A DNA stretch of 64,000 nucleotides from Pegoplata infirma (lineage: Eukaryota; Arthropoda; Insecta; Diptera; Anthomyiidae): contig OY992541.1 in NCBI GenBank assembly GCA_963921195.1, positions 10,448,951-10,512,950 on the forward strand, written 5' to 3'. Positions 10,564 through 20,575 of this stretch are shown here, piece by piece (the stretch's first letter is position 1; each line of letters starts with the position of its first letter). Position numbers and translations under genes: made by a program. The notes under the pieces are model-generated. The model was not told where the DNA came from. It saw nothing but the letters and a program-made list of their open reading frames with translations, and did not search any database.

Positions 10564-11153
10564 GCACTGACAGGCAAAGGAACAAATTGGCTAAAATATA
10601 AAAAAATTCTCAGTACTCACTGCTCAGAAAACATATCGCTAAGAACACCAGATGAAATTGACCTTTCGCTCAGGAATTTTGAATCCAGTCTCAAACTTGC
10701 TGCTCGACTTGCTACTAAACCCCCCCCCCCCAGCAATCCAGACGAAACCCAGTTTTTTCTGTTGATGTCGGACGACTCTTAAATGAAAAAAGAAGAGTTC
10801 GTAGAGACTGGTAACTGCACAGATCTCCTCAACTCAAATCACGATTGAAAGAATGCACAAATAATTTACGAAGACTACTTGAATCGCAGAGAGTCGCATC
10901 ACTAAACAGATTTTTAGAAAATCTGGAGCCTACATCAAAAACGGATTACTCGCTATGGAGTGCTACCAAGAATTTGAAAAGACCTGTCATATGTAAGCCT
11001 CCTTTGCGTAAGCCAGACGGAGGTTGGGCTAGAAATGATACTGAAAAAGTAAATCTGTTTGTTGAACACTTAAAAAATGTTTTCACGTCAAATGAATCAA
11101 GTGTTATAGTAGAGTTGCCACCAATTTTACCCCAAAAAGGCATTTGGTATTGA
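10564..11153 (+). pseudogene. LINE linker between endonuclease and reverse transcriptase
   Basis: Readable in pieces: an SENISLRTPDEIDL stretch (about 10625-10670), then an open run 10845-11153 that includes RRLLESQRVASLNRFLENL and KPPLRKPDGGWA. The last is a pattern usual just upstream of the reverse transcriptase in jockey-type ORF2. A run of ten C (about 10720-10729) and frameshifts break it. The frame changes again at 11153/11155. Confidence 0.7.
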
Positions 11154-11154
11154 T

Positions 11155-11757
11155 ATGATCAGTAACAAAATGCTTTTGGAGTTACCCCGGATAGCATTAA
11201 GAATAATTCTATTTATTTTTAATGCTATATTACGCCTTGAACATTATCCCCCAGAATGGAAAGTTTCACTCGTTAAAATGATACCCAAGCCAGGCAAAGA
11301 TCATACAAAAGTTGAATCATATAGACCTATCAGTCTGTTGTCCAGTTTATCCAAACTTTCCGAAAAACTGTTAGTAAACAGATTAACTATAGCTGTAACT
11401 CAGAACAACTCTATTCAGGATCATCAGTTTGGATTTAGAAGAAAACATGGAACTATTGAGCAAGTTCATAGACTTGTAAGTGAAATTAGAAGACCATATG
11501 AAGAAAAAAAATATTGCTCCGCACTTTTTATTGATGTCTCACAAGCATTCGATAAGGTTTGGCATGAGGGTTTACTCTTTAAAATTAAAAATGTGTTACC
11601 ACCAAATACGCATAAATTACTCGAAAGCTATATAACAAATCGAAAATTTACGATCAAGGAGAACGATTTTGTTAGCACCCCTCATTTTATACAAGCTGGT
11701 GTTCCACAAGGTAGTATCTTGGGACCGCTTTTGTATATTCTGTACTTCTTTCTTTAA
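11155..11757 (+). pseudogene. LINE reverse transcriptase, fingers and palm
   Basis: A 200-codon open frame with the reverse transcriptase blocks in order: YRPISLLSSLSKLSEKLL (about residues 57-74), DHQFGFRRKHGTIEQVHRL, ALFIDVSQAFDKVWHEGLL with the first catalytic Asp, and GVPQGSILGPLLYILY near the end. It would copy RNA into DNA at the nicked target. It stops just after ILY; about 20 codons that normally separate this from the FADD box are missing, so the stop comes from a deletion with frame change. The upstream piece is in another frame. Confidence 0.92.
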
Positions 11758-11795
11758 CATTTGCTGACGATACTGCTATTTTGAGCACCCATGAC

Positions 11796-12051
11796 CAGAG
11801 TCATAGAGTAGTCCAACAAATGGCGTTTGAAAAAGTAGTAAACAAAAACCATATGGTATTGTTTACGAAATTTTATCACAAATCGAAATGTGAGCGAGAT
11901 GGAAGATACCAGTTTTACAGTGAGAATGCAGATTGTTTTTTGTCTCTCTTTGCCTTGCGTTTGAACTTTAGTTTGGCATTGCCAGAATTTTCCAATTATC
12001 TTTGGTGATGCCAGATCTACAAAACGGTCGATGGATTACTTTGTCACTATG
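11796..12051. mobile_element. 256-bp hAT-like MITE inside the LINE
   Basis: Flanked by a perfect 8-bp duplication CCCATGAC (11788-11795 and 12052-12059). Removing the element plus one CCCATGAC leaves the reverse transcriptase frame uninterrupted, strong support for a precise insertion. The ends are weak inverted repeats (CAGAGTCATAGAGTAGTCCA against CATAGTGACAAAGTAATCCA, 15 of 20). The 75-codon frame inside it is not a gene. Confidence 0.85.
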
Positions 12052-12384
12052 CCCATGACAACCCGCTTGAAGCTACACGAATACTGCAGAGTCACATTCT
12101 TCAATTAGAAGAATGGTTACAAAAGTGGAAGATAAAGGTAAATGAGCAAAAATGTGTTCACGTAACTTTCACGTTCAGAAGAGAAACTTGTCCCCACATT
12201 CAAATTAATAACCACAATGTACCCCAACATACAAATGTTAAATACCTCGGTATTCATCTTGATCGTCGTCTCACGTGGAAAACACATTTAGATGCAAAAT
12301 TATCTCAGATGAAATTAAAGACTATTGAAGTTAATTGGCTGATTGGAAGGAACTCTAAACTTAGTTTAGATTGTAAGCTTCAGC

Positions 12385-12682
12385 CACAGACTAATACAGA
12401 CTCGACATAAGTGACAGATGTCAAAAAAGTAGTCTTGAACCATATGGTTAATGTTTTCAAATTATTCTACGAATTAGGTTAGAAAGAGAAAGCTAATATA
12501 ACGCGCCATTAGAAAAATGGATGCCAGATCGGTTTTTGTTGTTTCACTCACTCCTAAGTCGTAGAAAGTGTTGCCATGTTAGCGTAAAACGGACTAAAAA
12601 CCGCTGTGATTTCTCCTAAAATCGCTTAGTTTTCCCCATTTTTTCTTATAAAACTCTACTGTCGAGTCTGTATTTAGTCTGT
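12385..12682. mobile_element. About 298-bp MITE with 23-24-bp inverted ends
   Basis: CACAGACTAATACAGACTCG at the left is mirrored by CGAGTCTGTATTTAGTCTGT at the right, continuing for about 23 bp with one mismatch. The flanks are GCTTCAGC (12377-12384) and GCTTCAGC (12683-12690), an 8-bp duplication if the last G of the right repeat is counted as flank, 7 bp otherwise. Length, ends and duplication fit a hAT-type MITE. It sits in LINE coding sequence. No open frame. Confidence 0.88.
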
Positions 12683-13896
12683 GCTTCAGCTATGGGGCAC
12701 TGCGTCATCATCTAATGTGGAGATTCAAAAGAAACAGAACAACATTTAACGAATAATAACATGCGCCCCTTGGTATGTTAGAAATTCTAACATACACAAG
12801 GATTTAAATCTTGCTAATGTTAAAGATGAAATCGTAAAACATACCCAAAATTACATGAGAAAACTGGAAACGCATCCAAACTATCTAGCAAGAAATCTAA
12901 ATAATCGTGGCCACCAACGCCTTAGAAGGAGGGTGACTGCTGATTTAGCTAACTAACTGGAAGGAGAGATGCATTTGAGAACATTTATAAACAAATAAAT
13001 TTAAAATATATGTATATGAGAAAATGAAATTTTGTCTGGCACTGGCTGGACTTAATATTAAGAATATTTAGATATAAGATATGAACACTTATTGTTAGTT
13101 CACGGAATTAAAGCGAAGATTCAATAAATAATTTATGAAAAAAAAAAAAAAATTTTTTGAAGTTTTTGATCTGCGGGTATTATAATTTTTTTGAAGGATT
13201 TAGGGGAAATAAAAACAATGGTGGTATTTTTTTGAAAAAATATTCTCACCTTGGGGTGCCTTAATGCATCTGAAAACGCGGATTTTGAGTTGATTTTTCT
13301 GCAGAGCAACAACAGCTGAAAATTTTGCAAATCTGATTTCACCAGTCGTTTCTACACCAAAAATTTAAGCAACGGACGTTTTTTAAACTCTTAAAAAGTT
13401 CCAAAAACACATCACATAGGGGGGAAATATAATGTTTTTTTGTAATACAAGGGCAGATCAACAATTCCATGACTTTTCGAATGAAACACTCTCGTATACA
13501 CAATGAAAGGGCATTTTGAGCTTAACAAAATGGTACAAAAATTTCACTCTATCATAACCCGTCCCAAAAATGTCAAAAAACACGTTTTTTGAGAACACTG
13601 ACATACATTTTCTCAAAAACCTGGGAACCATATTTGGAATCAGCATCGAAAGGTTAATCGAAAACAAGTGGTCAGATCTCAAAATATCGAAAAAATGCTC
13701 TCTAAATTGCAAAAAAAATACTTTTTTTGAACTTTGACCTCAACTTTCTTAAAAACCTGACGTTATGGAAAACTTTGGAAGCCCATTGAAAAGTTAATCT
13801 AAAACGAATGTCCAAATTACCAAAATTTTGCGTACCCCCTCGGGCAGTTTCGCATACCCCCTAGTGGTACGCGTACCATAGGTTGGTAACCGCGGG

Positions 13897-15112
13897 TTTA
13901 GATCAAACCATTGTTCAGATAAAACATACTAATAAAAAAAATGTATATAGTTAAAAATTAAAAAAAAAAAAATATTATATATTTTTTGTAAACATGAATA
14001 TAGTTACATAAAACAAAACATATTTCAAACTTTAAAAAACCTTTCTTTTCAAAGTATCATCATAATGTAAAAATAATCAAAAATTAGCAATATATATAAA
14101 AAAAAAAAATTAAAAAAACAACTATTTTGCAACTCTGGTCATAACTATGATGAGAAACATTTTTTAATCCTAAAAAAAAGTTGCATTCGTCCGTTATTGT
14201 TAAAAAAAAAACGGGAACTTTAAGGTCAATGAACACAATAATACATTATTTCATAAGGCTGTAACACTTTCTGGGCTTAAATAAAGATGTTATGATGACA
14301 ACATTCTAATACACAAATTTTCTTGTATTTCGTTTACGAGAATGTAAATAAAAAAAATCAATAACCATAGAAAACACACTGTATATCTTTCACTCTCTAA
14401 TACTTACATTTGTAACAATTTTTCGTGATTTTTCACTTTTTGGGGGTTGGTAGGAAAACTTTACGTTAACTTTAATAAAATATTTTCGTATTATTTTTGT
14501 TATTTTCTTATTGTCCTAGTTTTTAAAATTTATTCAATTTCGATTTATTTCAAATTTATTATGTAACAAAAAATTAACAACAATAACAATTTAATAAAAA
14601 CAAGTCTTTTTTTTTTTAATTTAGTTTCACAGAAAACTGTATCGGAATTTATTGTATTATATTAGTAATTTCTAATTGCAAAATAAAATTAATAAGGAGC
14701 ATCACAATTGCACTTAAAACCCAAACACTCATATTTTCCCAATATCAAGTTCAACACTGAAAGAGCGACAAAATTGGCTTAAACATTTAAAATCCAGACA
14801 AGAAATTCATGGTCTTAGCAGTTCATCAATGTAAAAAGGGAGCATGTCACAAATTTGGGGGTTGTCAAGAGAGTTTTACTAAAACAAAAACACTCAAAAG
14901 CTATGGGGGATATGACGTTAACAAATATATTTTTTTCTGTATGTAACTTTTTACATACAAATTGAGTTGCGTGCACACAAACAGCTGATGTTACAAACCA
15001 GAGATGGAAAATGTAGTAAAAATTTTAGTAGGTTTTTTTTTTGAAAACAACTGTTAAGTGCAATTTAAATGTTATTTTTTTTTTTTTGATACATTCCACT
15101 CTAATAATAGGG
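13897..15112. other. AT-rich stretch without recognisable gene
   Basis: Low-complexity A/T sequence with several long A or T runs. Both strands were read without finding coding similarity, hairpin ends or repeats shared with the rest of the window. Confidence 0.6.
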
Positions 15113-15236
15113 CAGGTGCGGATTCAGGAATTTTATTTGGCGGGAGATTTTGTTTATCAAATCAAATGTTATGCAATCGGGAAGCAATAAGGTTTGGTTG
15201 TAGTTGGGGGGTGGGGGAAGGGGTAGGTGGATTGTG
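15113..15236 (+). mobile_element. Left end of a G-rich hAT-like element
   Basis: CAGGTGCGGATTCAGGAATT followed by 'ttatttggcgggagattttg' matches the left end of the element at 43143 (CAGGCGCGGATCCAGG then 'tttcatttgggggg'). It is followed directly by a DINE-1 and no right end was found. Confidence 0.6.
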
Positions 15237-15882
15237 TTTTTTTATACCCTCCAACCACAGTATGGGGGTATACTCACTTTGTCATTCCGTTTGTAACGCA
15301 TAGAAATATCGGTCGGGGACCCCATAAAGTATATATATTATTGATCTATGATCGATTATAAGTCATTCTATGAATGTCCGTCCGTCCGTCCGTCCGTCTG
15401 TATAAAACACGATTCAGTCCAAAATAAGAGAGCTAGACTCCTGAAAATTGGCAAGAATAAAATCGGATAAGGGGCAAAAAAGTTCCCCCTTAAAGAACTA
15501 AAAAACCTCTTTAAAAACGCCATTTTTTACAGCTTTTTTTACATTTTTGTTAAACAAATGAAATCTTTTTATGTCAGAAGGAGTTAAAAGTCATACACTT
15601 AGACCCGGGGGGGGGGGCTACAAAATATTTTTGTTTGTCCCGCCCCCTTTTGTGGGCGTGGATTAAAAAAAAAACATAAAAATTATGAGAAAATGGTATA
15701 ACTAAAGTTCAAAAGGCATAATAAATAATTTAGTAAACATTTATCGCGTTGGGGAAGGTATCCCCCAGCACCCCCACAGAGCCCCCTCCCCCCAAAACGC
15801 CTCTGATTTTTTTTAATGCATTTGAACATGTTGGAGGGTATCAAAGATTCGGCACAGCCGAATTTAACACTCTCACTTGTTT
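15237..15882 (+). mobile_element. DINE-1/mini-me-like element, copy 3 (GTGAGAG subtype)
   Basis: Complete: 'tttataccctccaaccacag', block with 'ccccataaagtatatat', GTCC/GTCT repeat (about 15376-15401), body with a run of 12 G near 15609, then hairpin ATTCGGCACAGCCGAAT (15847-15863), AACACTCTCACTTGTT. Very similar to 26656-27326 on the other strand, but it lacks about 50 bases present there next to 'gcaagaataaaatcgg'. Confidence 0.9.
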
Positions 15883-16191
15883 TTTACTCAATTTTTTTTT
15901 TTGCAGGAAACCTTAGGAACACTGATGGAAAACATCGTATTCAAATCAAAAATGTTTGTACTGATTTTTAAAATTCTTAAATTTTTTAAAAACATCTTAA
16001 TAATGAAGTTGAATTTTAAAAAATTTAACATGTTTCGGATTTGATTTAAAAATTATATTTTTTGAATTAAGTATCCAAGAATAAATTTTTATTTCATGAT
16101 GACGCCATGTTGAAAGTCATCATTTTGATCATAAAGATTATTAAAATTAATTTACAATTGTAAAACGTACAAATGCAACATTATATTAATC
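15883..16191. other. AT-rich stretch without recognisable gene
   Basis: Mostly A/T with no coding similarity or shared repeat seen. It ends at the left inverted end of the large structure 16192-26088. Confidence 0.5.
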
Positions 16192-16208
16192 TATATATCG
16201 TTGGCTTA

Positions 16209-16682
16209 GGCTGCGTTTTTGACATATAAACCAAGTTTAACCAAGCATTGTGTTTTTCAGTTCAAGTTTAGCAAATGTCGATTAACGCGGTATTGCCATA
16301 CCAAATAGCGCATTTCCAATTAGAAAGATTGCCATAATCGCACCTTTTTCCGAAAAAATATACCACAACATGGCAACACGAACCAGTATATTTGAAAATC
16401 AGAGGCGTTTTTTGGATGTTTTTGTTCCTTAGTTTAATACCAAAATCGCATTCATTTTTTAAACATGTTTAAGCACTTAAACATGTTTATGTACCTTAAC
16501 AAGTTTAAATTTAAACGTGTTTAAATGGTTAAACATGTTTAAAAAAATGAATGCGAATTCGGTATAACTCTCAAACATTAGTGAGTTAAACTTAAAATAA
16601 ACCACATCTCAAAAACAGAATTTGTGGTTTTTACTCAGTTTAAACCTAAAACCAATAAATTTTACAACTCAAAAACTCGCCC
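16209..16682. mobile_element. PIF/Harbinger-like MITE, GGCTGCGTTTTTGA ends
   Basis: Ends GGCTGCGTTTTTGA and TCAAAAACTCGCCC. TTA flanks both sides (16206-16208, 16683-16685), though CTTAG could also be counted. The unoccupied site GGCTTAGTCGG survives in the opposite end of the host element (about 26070-26080). A 3-bp TTA duplication with G-rich ends fits PIF/Harbinger. It contains the palindromic MITE at 16438-16564. Confidence 0.75.
16438..16564. mobile_element. Palindromic 127-bp MITE, TAA target, copy 1
   Basis: TACCAAAATCGCATTCATTT at the left mirrors AAATGAATGCGAATTCGGTA at the right. The whole interior is made of TTAAACATGTTTAA palindromes. TAA flanks each side (16435-16437, 16565-16567). 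The copy at 17278-17395 is in the opposite orientation. TAA duplication suggests PIF/Harbinger mobilisation. Confidence 0.85.
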
Positions 16683-16929
16683 TTAGTCGGCAAATCTGTC
16701 AAGTCCATTTTTATAAACATTGAAATTTTAATGTTGTATGCAAGGTTGGCAATCGAAACGAATAACGGTATCGATATCGGTATCGTTTTTTTATTTATTT
16801 CGGTATCGGTTACGGTATTTGAGTTGAATCGGTTACGGTATTACCGATACCGAAGCGTCAATACCGGTACGTACCGGTATTATCGAAAAAATGCTAAAAG
16901 TATAAAAAAAACGTTTAAAAATTTTGTAA

Positions 16930-17657
16930 AAACAAGTAGAAAAGTTAAATTTGACTTGGACGAATCCATCAATACCCTCCACAATGTCCTTCTAAAGTGA
17001 TAGTCAATTTTCTAACGTGAATCAAGTTAACAATTTTGATTAGAAATATTTTATTTTGAGTAAAAAACTTTTTTTAGTCATTTTTGAAAAAAAAAAAAAA
17101 AATTTACAACATTTTTTTTTTTGAGTGTAAATTTTTTTTCGAGTGTAAGTTTTTTTTGTTTTAGTATAAAAATTTTTGTGAGTGACAAGAATACTTTGCA
17201 AAATATTTTCGTGACCCATCAATTTTTTTAAAGCTGGTTTAACGGTTTTTTCAACAAGTGAATTTAATACCATATTCGCATTCATTTTTTTAAACATGTT
17301 TAACCACTTAAACATGTTTAAATTTAAACTTGTTAAGGTACATAAACATGTTTAACTGCTTAAACATGTTTAAAAAAATTAATGCGAATTTGGTATAAGG
17401 TGAAACCAATCTGAAATTCACGGTTTTTTTAATAACTTTTGAACCACTGGACCGATTTGGCTGAAATTCAGTCTTTTGCTCATAACTTTTGAAGCACTGG
17501 ACCGGTTTTGCTGGACATTTTCCTATGTCTTTAGTACATAAATAAAAGGCCGTATCGGTTTTTACCTTTCTTTTTTGTTTGAACTGAAAAGGGTTCAATA
17601 AGTTTTTATTGGGTGTCAAAATGACTCCGTAAAATTTATTTCCCTCCCGCATCGCGG
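16930..17657 (-). mobile_element. DINE-1-like element, copy 4 (GTAGAAAAG subtype), truncated
   Basis: Begins AAACAAGTAGAAAAG with hairpin relic and 'ataccctccacaatg'. The body contains 'cactcaaaaaa'-type repeats (17080-17170) and two 'aacttttgaaccactggaccg' segments (17430-17510) shared with copies 5, 9 and 10. The 5' block and GTCY microsatellite are missing. A palindromic MITE sits inside at 17278-17395. The 114-codon and 91-codon minus frames here are repeat body. Confidence 0.75.
17278..17395. mobile_element. Palindromic 118-bp MITE, TAA target, copy 2
   Basis: TACCATATTCGCATTCATTT and the mirrored AATTAATGCGAATTTGGTA enclose TTAAACATGTTTAA palindromes. Flanks TAA at 17275-17277 and 17396-17398. 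Related DINE-1 copies read 'tttaaggtgaaac' without the insert. The asymmetric core 'aagttaatttaaa..gttaaggtacat' is reversed relative to copy 1. Confidence 0.85.
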
Positions 17658-17728
17658 TTAAAGTAAAAACCCCAACAAATTACATATTTTATCTTATTTC
17701 TAGGCAACCAAATTTTTTTATTTTATTT

Positions 17729-18130
17729 TATTTTTTCTGTAAGTACAGATCGAGCACGGGCTCTAATTATATTTGTTATAAGGGTTCAAGTTGCATGTTG
17801 TAAGGGTTCAAGCATGTTTCGGAGACGTGCCTAATGGCGACATATTTTGTCAGTAATTTTATTTTATTTTTTCTGTAAGTACAGATCGAGCACGGGCTCT
17901 AATTATATTTGTTATAAGGGTTCAAGTTGAAAAAATGCAGAAGAAAAATTGAATTTCTAAAAATTATAGACATTTCTTGTATTTCCTATACCGGTTTCAA
18001 ACACCCCAGTTAGTGTCATCATCAGTAGGATTTTAAATGTCGGTTTGTCTTGTTAATGAAAACTGTTTTTTATATATGTGAATATTTATAGTTTCTACAG
18101 AATAAATTTTGACAGTTTCCAACATTTTTT
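17729..18130 (+). repeat. Repeat X, tandemly duplicated start
   Basis: 'ttctgtaagtacagatcgag' with 'cacgggctctaattatattt' occurs at about 17735 and again 134 bp later. It is followed by 'ataccggtttcaaacacccc' and 'atcatcagtaggatttt' (17980-18040) and 'gacagtttccaac'. The same order is at 36660-36870 and 37037-37895. No coding similarity recognised; it could be an LTR or DNA-element piece. Confidence 0.75.
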
Positions 18131-19029
18131 TGTTGGTGTTATCTATTTGAAAGAATAGGTATTGCCTGTCTAGACAAGACACATTCAAAAATATTGCAAA
18201 AAAATTTTTTTGCGAATTTTAGGACTTTTATGGACGATTTCTGCGAGTTAAGCCACTTCAAAAAATTATACTATGGTGGAAAACCTCCTGCTAGTATTCC
18301 AAATGCCTTCCCCGAAGTCCTGTATATATCAAAAAAATCCTTGGACACTAGACTGGCCATAGCGTTATATAGAAAAATTAAAAAATGTTAAATCCATAAG
18401 TGTTCGCACTTAAAAATGTGAGGTTGGGGATAAAAATAATTATGCATATTTAAAAAAAATTTTTTTTTTGTTCCGAGTACCTCCGGGTTGAGCCTAAAGT
18501 TTGAAAAACGGATTACAAGGGAAAAATATGACTTTTTTTTAATTTTCTCAATTTTTTTGATATTTTAAGTACAGTTTGAATTCAAATGGTCACTGAATTT
18601 TGATTAAGAGTTAATTGTCTATCAAATAAGGTGTTAAAAATTAAAATCGGTTGAAAATTAGCCGAGTTATGACAACTTCCCCCGGCAACTAACGTGTGGC
18701 AAACCACCAGATCAAGGAATTCGAGCCACATTTTTGAAATTTATTGAAATTATCTACTGTAATTAATTTTTTTTATTCCTCAAGTTCCAATGTATTAAGA
18801 AGATACATATTTTTCATATTGCGTTTTGCTAACTTGTTTTAAATAAATGCTAAAGTGGTCTGAATTTTTCAACACTATTTTCAAATCTCCAATTTTAAAT
18901 TTTTATTTTTTTTGTTAAAGAAATTTTAAAAAATTGGCTATTGGAGTTTAGGGATTTGTTAAGCACATATAAAGGAATAAAAACCCCAAAAATTGTAGGG
19001 TTTGCTGTTTTCATTTGGCTATTACAGTG

Positions 19030-19772
19030 ATGTAATTTCGGCGGATTTCGGGAAAGTAGTGATTTTTGGCCCTTTTTTAGCTTTTATTTATTTTTTTTTG
19101 TTGGTTTTTTTTACAAACTTGATATGTTTTGGACCGAATTATATCAACACGAGATAGAATACTTCAATTCGCAAAATTAGGGCGAAATTGAGATATAAAA
19201 AATTGCCCCTGTTAAGGGTCAAAGGTCAAATTTTAGAAAATTTTTAATTTTTAAACATTATCAGATTTGCTGGGCGGATTTTTCTGAATCTACTTGATGT
19301 TATTTTAATTGGTCTAAACTAAATGTCAAATAATTAAAATTTAGAAATTTAACCCTTAAGTGCTGTCGGGGCCTATAATTTTTTTAATTTAATGGAGATA
19401 ATGTAAGTGTATTTTGTTCAAAGGGTCGAATAGGCCCCACCATCACTAAAGGGTTAATATTCTGAATTTAAATAAAAAGACATATGTTAAGACCTTTTAA
19501 AATGACATCAAGTAGTTTCATATATTTCCACTCAGAAAATCTGTTAATGTTTAAAAATTAAAAATTTTCTAAAATTTGACCTTTGACCCTTAACAGGGGC
19601 AATTTTTTATGTGTCAATTTCGCCCTAATTTTGCAAATTGAAGTATTCTATCTCGTGTTGATATAATTCGGTCCAAAACATATCAAGTTTGTAAAAAAAA
19701 ACCAAAAAAAATAAATAAAAGCTAAAAAAGGGCCAAAAATCACTACTTTCCCGAAATCCGCCGAAATTACAT
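19030..19772. mobile_element. Foldback-type element, 743 bp, inside a foldback arm
   Basis: ATGTAATTTCGGCGGATTTC at the left and GAAATCCGCCGAAATTACAT at the right begin arms of about 300 bp that are almost perfect inverted copies. It sits where the opposite arm of the host foldback reads CAGTGCACTATAGG without interruption (near 21185-21200). The site is palindromic, so the exact duplication (CAGTG/CACTG?) is unresolved. A 101-bp element lies at its centre. Confidence 0.8.
19353..19453. mobile_element. piggyBac-like 101-bp MITE
   Basis: Begins CCCTTAAGTGCTGTCGGGGC and ends GCCCCACCATCACTAAAGGG, an imperfect inverted pair. TTAA lies immediately outside both ends (19349-19352, 19454-19457). 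TTAA duplication plus CCC..GGG ends are the piggyBac signature. No coding sequence. Confidence 0.8.
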
Positions 19773-19913
19773 CACTGCACTATAGGAAATTTTACCCTTT
19801 TTTTGGCCAAAATTATTTACAGCCAAACGGCTGGACCGATTTGAATGATTTTTTTGGATTTGACTTTTGGAAGACTCTTTAGAGGGAGGGAGTGACTCTT
19901 AAAGTTTTTCATA

Positions 19914-20072
19914 CACTCAAAAAAAAAAAATTAGTAAAGTTGCCTAAAAAATTAACTAATAATTAGTTCCAAACAGGGTTCCCGGGTTATAAGTTTCCGC
20001 ATCTAAGATTTTTTAGATCCCTGATAGATTATCTGGTTTTCTAAACTGTTTTTACTATTTCTTTTTTGAGTG
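19914..20072. mobile_element. CACTC-ended small element, TA duplication
   Basis: Ends CACTCAAAAAAAAAAAATTA and TTTCTTTTTTGAGTG, flanked by TA on each side. Same terminal pattern as elements at 30110, 33111 and 37179. 159 bp, noncoding. Confidence 0.65.
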
Positions 20073-20190
20073 TACACTAACTTTCGAAGATAACAGTAGA
20101 AATTTATTTTAACAATTTTAAGAAGTGTCAAACAAAGCTACTTTTTAATAAGGATTTTATTCAAAAATTTGATTTTTGAGTTCCAAGTCG

Positions 20191-20575
20191 TCAACTACAT
20201 TTCAAAATGCCACTACGAGCAGCCGTAGATGAAGCAAGAGCTAGGGGCTCAACTTCCCTTTTTAGATCTATAGAGATTTCTGCTGTAACTCGTATTTTTG
20301 TTCTCGCAGATTTTGACAAAAAAAGTTAATTGCGGTCGCCCAGGTTTCGATTTAGTGGAGGCAGGCTGCGTTTCAAGTTTTCTTAGCCAAGTATTGCCTT
20401 TAAGCCAAACAGCATGCTGTCTTTCAAAAACTTTCAAACTCCTACAACTTTTAATCCTTTTCATATTTATATTTGAACAAAATATTCTTAATTCCTCCTT
20501 TACATATTGTTTACAGTTTTCGAAACAATCACTCTGAGCAATGTATGAAAAGAAATGGCCAGAAATAGCGGCTCC
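20191..20575 (-). pseudogene. Transposon-protein N-terminal-like fragment, frameshifted
   Basis: On the minus strand an open run reads about 100 residues: a basic, Cys-containing start, then KVFERQHAVWLKGNTWL, then SKPGRPQLTF. A run of seven A (about 20318-20324) marks a one-base shift, after which another frame continues as SKSARTKIRV and IDLKREVEPLALASSTAARS to a TGA at 20191-20193. The 'W...GRP...F...S.RTK.R' order resembles the N-terminal region of uncharacterised transposon-associated proteins in arthropods and cnidarians. I cannot name the family. It may be what remains of the foldback's own protein. Confidence 0.4.

Larger units (their letters stand above)
11755..12956 (+). pseudogene. 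LINE reverse transcriptase catalytic FADD box and thumb, broken
   Basis: Begins LTFADDTAIL at about 11757, with the two catalytic aspartates. After the insertion at 11796-12051 it resumes with NPLEATRILQSHI and EEWLQKWKIKVN. VKYLGIHLDRRLTWKTHL follows (about 12238-12290), the KYLG motif of the thumb region. A second insertion (12385-12682) interrupts it. The C-terminal part then reads QLWGTAS and HAPWYVRN and stops at TAG/TAA near 12950. The reading frame is the same on both sides of the first insertion. Confidence 0.85.
10072..13152 (+). mobile_element. Jockey-type LINE, 5'-truncated and interrupted
   Basis: Carries endonuclease then reverse transcriptase on the plus strand, a 3' UTR with AATAAA (about 13125) and a poly-A tail at about 13138-13152. 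TTTTGAAGTT occurs directly before (10062-10071) and after (13155-13164) it, a 10-bp target duplication. The 5' end is cut within the endonuclease. Two small DNA elements sit in its coding region (11796-12051 and 12385-12682). Stops and frameshifts throughout show it is dead. Confidence 0.9.
9944..13896. mobile_element. hAT-like element with GCGGTTACCAACCT ends
   Basis: Inverted ends GCGGTTACCAACCT (9945) and AGGTTGGTAACCGC, followed inside by 'ggctcgcgtacccc' and 'cgcataccccctagtggtacgcgtacc'. Flanks TTAAGATC and TTTAGATC match at 7 of 8. The ends resemble the Charlie-like hAT terminus GGTT(C/A)xCAACCTTTTTGG. Nearly all the interior is a LINE inserted at 10072-13152; the remaining own sequence (13153-13850) has no transposase. 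Confidence 0.75.

Noticed and set aside
10270..11143. Minus-strand frames of 65-78 codons over the LINE.
   Set aside because: Antisense shadows of the endonuclease and linker coding sequence.
11781..12008. 75-codon frame in the LINE region.
   Set aside because: It lies almost wholly in the 256-bp MITE 11796-12051.
18194..18391. 65-codon frame with fairly protein-like composition (GGKPPASIPNAFPEVLYI).
   Set aside because: It runs across the insertion point of the foldback at 18349, so its C-terminus is arm sequence. The first 50 residues match nothing I know; a transposon relic is possible.
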